DNA of 64,000 nucleotides, from assembly GCF_024172185.1 (NCBI RefSeq), contig NZ_JAMZEC010000001.1, positions 5,600,001 through 5,664,000 on the forward strand, in the 5' to 3' direction. Position 1 is the stretch's first letter, and each line of letters begins with the position of its first letter. The notes under the pieces were generated by a model that did no database searches, was not told the origin of the DNA, and worked only from the letters and a program-made list of their open reading frames with translations. Position numbers and translations under genes: made by a program. Shown here one piece after another: positions 58,720 through 64,000 of this stretch. Origin of the DNA: Nonomuraea roseoviolacea subsp. carminata. GTDB lineage: Bacteria > Actinomycetota > Actinomycetes > Streptosporangiales > Streptosporangiaceae.

Positions 58720-59949
58720 GTGAAAGCTCTGTGGCGGTTTGTTCGGTATCACCTGATCGTGTTCGCGTCGGCCCTGGGCGCGATGGTCTCGCTGGCGGTC
58801 CTCGCCGTGGGCGTCGCGCTCGTCCCGGTGGGCGGGGCGGGGCTCGTCCTGATGCCGCGCATGATGGCGGTGCTCCACCGGTGGACCGAGTGGCAGCGCG
58901 CGCAGGCCGGCGCGGTGCTGGGGGTCGACGTGCCGGCGCGCCCGGCGCCGCCCGCCCCGGCCGGAGTGCGCGAGCAGTGGCGGCAGCTCCTCATGGGCAC
59001 GCGGGCCAGGCGCGACCTGCGCTGGACGGCGCTGCACGTCGTCGTGGGCCTGCCCGCCGCGCTGGCCGCGCTCACGGTGGCCGGGCTGCTGGTGAACCCC
59101 GTGCTGGAGGCCCCGCTGTGGTGGCTGTTCCCCGCGGACGAACCGCTGCGGCTGCTGGTGGCCGTCCCGGTCACCGGATGGCGGCAGGCGATCGGCATGG
59201 GTGTGGCGCAGGTCGTCCTGGCCGCGCCGCTGGCCTGGTGGGCGCTGCCGCGGCTGGCCCGGCTGCACGCCCGCGCCTGCCTGGCCGCGCTCGCCCCTTC
59301 GGAGGCCGACCGGCTGGCCGAGCGGGTCGGCGAGCTGACCGAGAGCAGGTCGAACGTCCTCGACGCGCACGCCGCCGAGCTGCGCCGCATCGAGCGCGAC
59401 CTGCACGACGGCACCCAGGCGCGGCTGGTCGCCATCGCGATGCGGCTGGCCATGGCCCGTGAGGCGCTCGACGACGACGGCGGGCCCGTCGGCCGGCTGC
59501 TGAAGGACGCGCACGAGGGCACCGAGGAGGCGATGACCGAGCTGCGGCAGGTGATCCGCACGATGTACCCGCCCGTCCTGGCCGACAGGGGGCTGGCCGG
59601 CGCGGTGGCCGCCGTGACGGCCAAGGCCGGCCTGCCCGTCGAGACGGACGTGAGCGGCCTCGGCGCCGTGCCCGCCGCGGTCGAGACGGCGGCCTACTTC
59701 ATCGTGGCCGAGGCGGTCACGAACGCCACCAAGCACAGCGGCGCCGGCCACGTCACCGTACGGCTGGCGTCCGGACGCGTGCTGCGCATCGAGGTCTGCG
59801 ACGACGGCAGGGGCGGCGTGGACGAGAGCCGCGGCACCGGCGTCACCGGCATCCGCAGGAGGGCCGCCGCGCTCGACGGTACCTTGTCCATCGTCAGCCC
59901 TCCCGGAGGGCCCACCCGTCTCGTCGTGGAGCTGCCGTGCGCGTCGTGA
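58720..59949 (+). CDS. HisKA_3-type sensor histidine kinase
   Basis: 409 residues. Membrane helices lie at about residues 10-50, 105-135 and 160-185. The dimerisation domain has the phospho-His H229 in ERDLHDGTQARLVAIAMRLAMA, then the HATPase domain with EAVTNATKHSG and DDGRGG(VDES). It autophosphorylates and passes phosphate to the overlapping response regulator. The GTG start lies 1 nt after the FtsX stop, so the system likely senses the exporter substrate or cell-envelope stress. Confidence 0.92.
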   Translation: MKALWRFVRYHLIVFASALGAMVSLAVLAVGVALVPVGGAGLVLMPRMMAVLHRWTEWQRAQAGAVLGVDVPARPAPPAPAGVREQWRQLLMGTRARRDLRWTALHVVVGLPAALAALTVAGLLVNPVLEAPLWWLFPADEPLRLLVAVPVTGWRQAIGMGVAQVVLAAPLAWWALPRLARLHARACLAALAPSEADRLAERVGELTESRSNVLDAHAAELRRIERDLHDGTQARLVAIAMRLAMAREALDDDGGPVGRLLKDAHEGTEEAMTELRQVIRTMYPPVLADRGLAGAVAAVTAKAGLPVETDVSGLGAVPAAVETAAYFIVAEAVTNATKHSGAGHVTVRLASGRVLRIEVCDDGRGGVDESRGTGVTGIRRRAAALDGTLSIVSPPGGPTRLVVELPCAS

Positions 59950-60578
59950 TCGCCGAGGACAACGTCCTGCTGTCCACGGGCCTGGAACTGCTCCTGACCA
60001 GCAAGGACATCGAGGTGGCCGCGGTCGTGCCGGACGCCGGCGCCCTGATGGACGCCGTCACCGAGCACCGGCCCGACCTGGTGATCGCCGACGTGCGGCT
60101 GCCGCCGTCGTTCCGCGACGAGGGCATCAGGGCCGCCGTGGCCCTCCGGCGCGCCGACCCGGCCCTGCCCATCCTCGTCCTGTCCCAGTACGTCGAGCGC
60201 ATCTACGCCCGCGAGCTGCTGGCGCACGGCTCCGGCGGCGTCGGCTACCTGCTGAAGGACCGGGTCAGCCGGGTGAGCCAGTTCGTCGAGGACGTCCGCC
60301 GGGTCGCCGCGGGCGGCACGGTCATGGACCCCGAGGTCATCACCCAGCTCATGGCCGGGCGAGGCCACGGCCTGGACAGCCTCACCGGCCGGGAGCGGGA
60401 GGTGTTGTCCTGGATGGCCCAGGGCCTGAGCAACACCGAGATCGGCGAGCGGCTGACGATCACCGACAACGCGGTGCACAAGCACATCGGCAGCATCTTC
60501 GCCAAGCTCGGCCTGACCGTCTCGGACGGCGGCCACCGCCGGGTGCTGGCCGTGCTCACCTTCCTCGACGACCAGTGA
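59937..60578 (+). CDS. LuxR/NarL-type response regulator
   Basis: 213 residues: receiver domain with acidic D8, phospho-Asp D52 (VIADVRLP), Lys in LLKDR, and C-terminal LuxR HTH (LTGREREVLSWMAQGLSNTEIGERLTITDNAVHKHIGSIFAKLGL). It overlaps the histidine kinase by 13 nt and so is its partner; likely controls the ABC exporter operon. Confidence 0.94.
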   Translation: MRVVIAEDNVLLSTGLELLLTSKDIEVAAVVPDAGALMDAVTEHRPDLVIADVRLPPSFRDEGIRAAVALRRADPALPILVLSQYVERIYARELLAHGSGGVGYLLKDRVSRVSQFVEDVRRVAAGGTVMDPEVITQLMAGRGHGLDSLTGREREVLSWMAQGLSNTEIGERLTITDNAVHKHIGSIFAKLGLTVSDGGHRRVLAVLTFLDDQ

Positions 60579-60588
60579 CCCGCCTCCC

Positions 60589-61491
60589 CTACGCCGGGCC
60601 CAGGCGGGCGCGCACGGCCGCGTCCACGTCGGGCGGCAGCGGGCCCTTGCGGGCGGCGGCGACGTTGGCCCGCAGGTGTTCCGGCCGGGCCGAGCCGACG
60701 ATCACCGCGTGCAGCTCCGGATGGCCGAGGATGAACCGGAGCAGCAGCTCGGCCACCGGCGCGCCGTCGGCCAGCTCCTCCAGGCGGGCGGCGGCGAGCC
60801 GGGCGTGACGCTCGGCCAGCGGCCGGCGCACCGGCTCGGGCACGGCCTCGGGCGGCGGCGCGAGGGAGCGGGCCACCGCCCCGCGGGCGATCGTGCCCGC
60901 CCCGCTCGCCCCGGCGGCCCCGGCGAGCCGTTCGTGGGAGCGGTCGAGCGCCGAGTAGGGCAGCAGGAACACGTCGAACGCTCCCGTCGCGATGTGGTCG
61001 GGAAGGTGCGGCAGCTCCCCCGACATGCCGGTGAAGCGGATCAGGCCCTCGTCCTGGAGTGCCCGCATCCCGGCGATGGTGTCCTCGGCCGCCATCACCG
61101 GGACGCTCGGGCTGAGGTGCACCATCAGCACGTCGAGATGGCCGGTGCGCATCCGGCGCAGGCTCCGCTCGACGCCCGCGCGCACGTTCGCCCTCGTGTA
61201 GACGTGCGCGGGGTCGCCGTCGTCGAGAGGGCAGCCGCACTTGCCCGCCAGGACGAACTCGTCGCGCCGGTGCGCGATCCAGCGGCCGATGTGCTCCTCG
61301 GCGTCGCCGTAGTCGGGTGCGGTGTCGATGAGGTTCACCCCGGCGTCCAGGGCCTCGTTCAGCACGGCGCGGGCCGCGTCGTCGGACACCGGCGGGCCCC
61401 AGGCGCGGGGGCCGCGCAGTTCCATGGCGCCGTAGCCGAGGCGGCTGACGCGCAGGCCGGTGCGGCCGAGGGTGGCGGTGGGCAGGGTCAT
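60589..61491 (-). CDS. Aldo/keto reductase
   Basis: 300 residues, AKR barrel: GLRVSRLGYGAMELRG, DAGVNLIDTAPDYGDAEEHIG (Asp/Tyr), VLAGKCG (Lys), VLMVHLS and GMSGELPHLPDHI; the C-terminal VIVGSARPEHLRANVAAA is the NADPH site. The FVLAGKCGCPL stretch has an unusual Cys pair. It lies 1 nt after the TIM-barrel gene stop and is co-transcribed with it, so the two may act on the same sugar-derived compound. Confidence 0.9.
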   Translation of the reverse strand: MTLPTATLGRTGLRVSRLGYGAMELRGPRAWGPPVSDDAARAVLNEALDAGVNLIDTAPDYGDAEEHIGRWIAHRRDEFVLAGKCGCPLDDGDPAHVYTRANVRAGVERSLRRMRTGHLDVLMVHLSPSVPVMAAEDTIAGMRALQDEGLIRFTGMSGELPHLPDHIATGAFDVFLLPYSALDRSHERLAGAAGASGAGTIARGAVARSLAPPPEAVPEPVRRPLAERHARLAAARLEELADGAPVAELLLRFILGHPELHAVIVGSARPEHLRANVAAARKGPLPPDVDAAVRARLGPA

Positions 61492-61492
61492 G

Positions 61493-62518
61493 TCAGTGCT
61501 TCGCGTAGTGGCCGGCGACGGCGGCGAAGGCGGCCTTGGGGTCCCAGGGCAGGCCGGGGTAGGCGGTGCCGGAGCGGTCCTCGTAGACCTTGACGACGCC
61601 GTAGCTCGCCAGGTCCAGGTCGTCGCGGGGGTCGCCGTCGGGGCGGTGCGGGTGGTCGCGCAGCGCGAAGGTGAACACGAAGGCGCCGTCCACGCCGGCC
61701 GAGTCGAAGATCTCCAGCAGCTCGCGCACGTACGCGGCCTGGCCCTCCTCGTCGCGGGCGTGCTCGCCGGTCAGCCGGAGGGGCTCGCGGGTGCCGGGGG
61801 CGTACTCGACGATCTCCAGGCCGAGCGCGCCCCGGTCGCCCGCGCCGCGGTAGGTCGCCGAGCCGAACTCGGTGATCGCGACCGGCCTGCCCTGCGCGAC
61901 GAGGGTGCGCACGCCCTGTTCGAACACGTCCACGATCTCGGCCGACCGGTAGAGGTCCACGGAGACGAGGTCGAACGGCGTCCAGTCGACGCCTTCGAGC
62001 GGCACGGAGGCGTAGGTCACCCGGCCGCCGAACCGCTCGCGCACGACGGCCACCGCCCGACCGAGGAAGTCGTTGACCCGCGTGCGGACGCCGCCGACCA
62101 GCTCGCGCACCCGTTCCGGACGGCTCAGCAGGGCGACTCGCTCGTCGATGTCGTCACCGGGCAGGAAGCCCTTGTTCATCAGGCACAGCTCGGCGCCGGT
62201 GACGAAGACCACCTCGGCGCCGCGCCGCCGGATCCGTTCGGCGCGCTCGGCGCAGTCGGCGAACAGCGCCAGCGTCTCCTCCTCGGTCAGCTCCAGCGGA
62301 TAGGGCGAGAACCACACCTCCAGCCCGAGGTCGGCGGCGTGCCCGGCGGCGATCTCCAGGCGCTCGGGGTCGCCCCCCATGACGCGGACGGCCGTGCAGT
62401 GCAGGTCGTCCCGGATGACGCGCATCTCGCGCGCCACCACGTCGGGGTCGAACCCCGGGTGGCCGATCGTCCCGTTGACGACGAAACCGGTGTCGTAGCT
62501 GATGCCTTTGGCACGCAT
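61493..62518 (-). CDS. TIM-barrel glycosidase-like protein, unknown function
   Basis: 341 residues with a (beta/alpha)8 pattern: GISYDTGFVVNG, the strand GLEVWFSPYPLEL, VVFVTGAELCLMNKG and the strand AITEFGSATYRGAGDRG. The last resembles the nucleophile Glu strand of clan GH-A glycosidases, and TGAEL the acid/base strand, although the classical NE pair is not obvious. Homologous actinobacterial proteins have been called abortive-infection or hypothetical proteins; neither is supported here. It is transcribed divergently from a TetR gene with operator pairs between. Confidence 0.7.
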   Translation of the reverse strand: MRAKGISYDTGFVVNGTIGHPGFDPDVVAREMRVIRDDLHCTAVRVMGGDPERLEIAAGHAADLGLEVWFSPYPLELTEEETLALFADCAERAERIRRRGAEVVFVTGAELCLMNKGFLPGDDIDERVALLSRPERVRELVGGVRTRVNDFLGRAVAVVRERFGGRVTYASVPLEGVDWTPFDLVSVDLYRSAEIVDVFEQGVRTLVAQGRPVAITEFGSATYRGAGDRGALGLEIVEYAPGTREPLRLTGEHARDEEGQAAYVRELLEIFDSAGVDGAFVFTFALRDHPHRPDGDPRDDLDLASYGVVKVYEDRSGTAYPGLPWDPKAAFAAVAGHYAKH

Positions 62519-62539
62519 GGGTGTCCCTTCACTCTTTAC

Positions 62540-62582
62540 GGTACTGGTCGTACCTTAGTCCATATGAGGTACGGTCGGTACC
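62540..62582. promoter_or_regulatory. Paired TetR operators (GGTAC-N5-GTACC)
   Basis: GGTACTGGTCGTACC (62540-62554) and GGTACGGTCGGTACC (62568-62582) are two inverted repeats with identical 5-bp arms, starting 28 nt apart, between the divergent TIM-barrel and TetR genes. The TetR protein likely represses both. Confidence 0.85.
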
Positions 62583-62603
62583 CTCAAACCGAGGAGGGTG
62601 GCG

Positions 62604-63200
62604 ATGGCCGAGGCAGGCGGGCGGACACGGCGGCGCGGGGTCGCGCTGGAGGAGGCGATCCTGAGCGCGGCGGCCGACGAGCTCACCGAGTCGGGGTTCG
62701 CCGGGCTGACCATGGACAGGGTCGCCGCCCGCGCCGGCACCAACAAGAACGCCATCTACCGCCGCTGGCCGGGCCGCCTGGCCCTCGGCGTCGCCGCCTA
62801 CAAGCGGCTGGCCACGACGGTCTCGCCGCCCGACACCGGCGAGCTGCGCGGCGACGCCCTGGAGCTGCTGCGCCGGGCCAATCGCTACTGGAGCTCGCCC
62901 CTCGGCGCGATCCTCCGCGACCTGATCGCCGCCGCCGGCGGCGCCGCCGAGCTGCTGGCCCAGCTCCAGGAGCAGTCGGACGACGCGGTGGCCGCGCCCT
63001 GGCTGGCCGTCCTGGAACGGGCGGTGGCCCGCGGCGAGGCCGCCCCCGAGTCGCTGCGCCCGAGGGTCGCCACGGTGGCGATCGTGCTGCTGCGCAACGA
63101 GTTCGTGGTGCGGGGCGCGCCCAGTGCGCCCGACGACGTCCTCGTGGAGATCGTGGACGAGGTCTTCCTGCCGCTGGCCCGGCGAGGTCAGGGCGCCTGA
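62604..63200 (+). CDS. TetR family regulator
   Basis: 198 residues. HTH: LEEAILSAAADELTESGFAGLTMDRVAARAGTNKNAIYRRWPGRLALGVAAY. The C-terminal domain has LLRRANRYWSSPLGAILRDLIAAAGG and VLLRNEFVVRGAP. ATG 62604 is chosen because GGAGG lies six nt upstream; GTG 62598 is within that site. It likely controls the TIM-barrel/AKR pair through the two operators. Confidence 0.9.
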   Translation: MAEAGGRTRRRGVALEEAILSAAADELTESGFAGLTMDRVAARAGTNKNAIYRRWPGRLALGVAAYKRLATTVSPPDTGELRGDALELLRRANRYWSSPLGAILRDLIAAAGGAAELLAQLQEQSDDAVAAPWLAVLERAVARGEAAPESLRPRVATVAIVLLRNEFVVRGAPSAPDDVLVEIVDEVFLPLARRGQGA

Positions 63201-63207
63201 GGCAGGC

Positions 63208-63390
63208 TCACCGGAGCCGGTCGATCTCCCCGGGGTGGAGCTCTGTGCGCGCGTGGTGGAACGACAGCCGGTGCGCCCGGCCCTCGGGTGAGGGGAAGGA
63301 GGGGCCGGGCCGGGCCATCCGTCGCAGGTCGCGGACCTGGGCCAGCAGGTCCGCAGGGACGTCCGGCTCGGGGAACGACCTGATGAGCAT
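63208..63390 (-). pseudogene. GNAT-like N-terminal fragment, probably truncated
   Basis: 60 residues beginning MLIRSFPEPDVPADLLAQVRDL, which looks like the start of a GNAT acetyltransferase (first strand and helix), but the following PGPSFPSPEGRAHRLSFHHARTELHP lacks the acetyl-CoA motif. It may be a remnant of a deleted acetyltransferase or a short gene of unknown function. No strong ribosome binding site was seen (GGGAG lies too near). Confidence 0.35.
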
Positions 63391-63452
63391 GGCTCCCGAG
63401 TGTGCCGCGCGACGGGCCCCGGGCGAACCGGTTTCCGCGGCGCGGGCTCCCA

Positions 63453-64000
63453 TCAGCCGAAGACGGCCGGGGGCGGGACCGGGGCCAGCACCGGCTCGCC
63501 GTCCCGGATGGGGGCCGCCCCCGCCACGAAGCGGGTCAGCGCGTCCCCGTACAGACACCGGGCCTGGGTGAGCCCTCCGGCGGCGCGGCGCGTGAGGAGG
63601 TCCACGGGCAGGGCCGTGCGCGAGGCGGCCAGGATGAGGTTGCCGAAGCGGCGCCCCCGCAGCACACCGGGCTCCGAGAGCAGCGCGACGTGGCCGAACG
63701 TGTCCTGGACCGTGGCCGCGAGCCGCCGGGCGAAGGTCAGCCCCTTGCCGTCGGCGAGGTTGACGAGCAGCGTGCCGGACGGCCGCAGCACGCGGGCGAG
63801 GTCGCCCATGTACTCGGCGGTGGCCAGCTCGACCGGCATGGTGGCCCCGGCGAACGCGTCGAGCACGACGAGGTCGGCGGAGGAGTCCCAGACCCGGGCG
63901 GCGCCCTCGCGGCCGTCCATGACCAGCACCTTCAGGCGCGGCACCGACCGCAGGTCGAGCTGCTCGCGGATGAGGTTGACGAGGAGGCCGTCGGGCTCGA
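63453..64000 (-). CDS. Spermidine-synthase-like protein, 5' end outside window
   Basis: The frame is open to base 64000 and its first visible residues (EPDGLLVNLIREQLDL) are upstream of a candidate internal start, so the gene continues beyond the window. Motifs are VLVMDGREGAARVW, LVVLDAFAGATMPVELATAEYM and VNLADGKGLTFARRL, a methyltransferase-like fold of the spermidine synthase family. The acidic residues needed for decarboxylated SAM cannot be judged in the fragment. C-terminal residues end APVPPPAVFG. Confidence 0.8.
   Translation of the reverse strand, partial: EPDGLLVNLIREQLDLRSVPRLKVLVMDGREGAARVWDSSADLVVLDAFAGATMPVELATAEYMGDLARVLRPSGTLLVNLADGKGLTFARRLAATVQDTFGHVALLSEPGVLRGRRFGNLILAASRTALPVDLLTRRAAGGLTQARCLYGDALTRFVAGAAPIRDGEPVLAPVPPPAVFG

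Noticed and set aside
63208..63390. A short MbtH-like or NRPS-associated protein
   Set aside because: It lacks the MbtH signature Trp residues and there is no NRPS gene; it resembles only the first part of a GNAT enzyme.

Overview
The window is high-GC chromosomal DNA from an actinobacterium. The evidence is the codon usage, frequent GTG/TTG starts, SpoIIE/STAS partner-switching genes, an F420-dependent LLM oxidoreductase, a DUF574-type methyltransferase, DUF4032, DUF5302 and DUF1360 genes, SecA2, an ngcEFG-type sugar transporter and a c-di-AMP riboswitch upstream of a secreted wall protein. The style fits Streptosporangiales (Nonomuraea/Streptosporangium-like); that placement is an inference, as there is no rRNA. 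No transposase, prophage, CRISPR array or rRNA was seen. Both window edges cut genes or may do so (left-edge surface protein, right-edge spermidine-synthase-like gene).

Layout. (1) 1-3.1 kb: a Thr/Pro-rich Ig-like-repeat surface protein facing a Ser/Thr kinase fused to a hemerythrin-type domain. (2) 3.2-13.2 kb: a compact 'stress island' of small housekeeping/stress genes (shikimate-kinase-like ATPase, DUF6458, ChaB, transketolase, SDR, small membrane proteins, topoisomerase IB, BON protein, metallophosphoesterase, GPGG protein, LLM oxidoreductase, DUF1360, nucleotidyltransferase, PRC-barrel protein). Up to nine start regions here carry the same SigB/SigF-like promoter (GNNT, 14-15 nt, GGGTAG/GGGCAG/GGGCAT), so the island looks like one stress-sigma regulon. 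(3) 13.2-20.8 kb: methyltransferase; EamA exporter behind a tiny leader ORF and attenuator-like hairpins; secA2; VOC protein; a second DMT-type transporter; FAD monooxygenase divergent from a TetR repressor with three phased operators. (4) 20.8-25.7 kb: GNAT, then three overlapping acyl-CoA dehydrogenases and a convergent TetR gene whose upstream palindrome is shared with the dehydrogenase promoter. (5) 25.8-32.4 kb: NERD protein, STAS / B12-binding / PAS-GAF-SpoIIE operon, and a MoxR-VWA operon.

(6) 32.5-38.8 kb: tRNA-Lys(CTT), a lipoprotein and DUF1023 hydrolase pair, VOC, YkvA, aldo/keto reductase, DUF5302, then a ydaO-type c-di-AMP riboswitch controlling a secreted protein with a possible LAxTG sortase signal. 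(7) 38.8-45 kb: alpha/beta hydrolase; a four-gene roadblock/LC7-DUF4388 operon; DUF4032 and DUF885 genes back to back. (8) 45-53.5 kb: class II aldolase, saccharopine-dehydrogenase-like protein, TetR, PfkB kinase, class III aminotransferase, then an ngcEFG-type ABC importer under a perfect 19-bp palindrome, and a pterin dehydratase. This suggests (amino)sugar uptake and catabolism. (9) 53.6-64 kb: SodC-like and small lipoproteins, VOC, an ABC exporter with its own two-component system, a TetR-controlled TIM-barrel/aldo-keto reductase pair, a short GNAT-like remnant and a partial spermidine-synthase-like gene.

Recurrent themes are compact operons with 1-17 nt overlaps, TetR repressors with visible palindromic operators, and several tandem duplications spanning stop codons at gene 3' ends.
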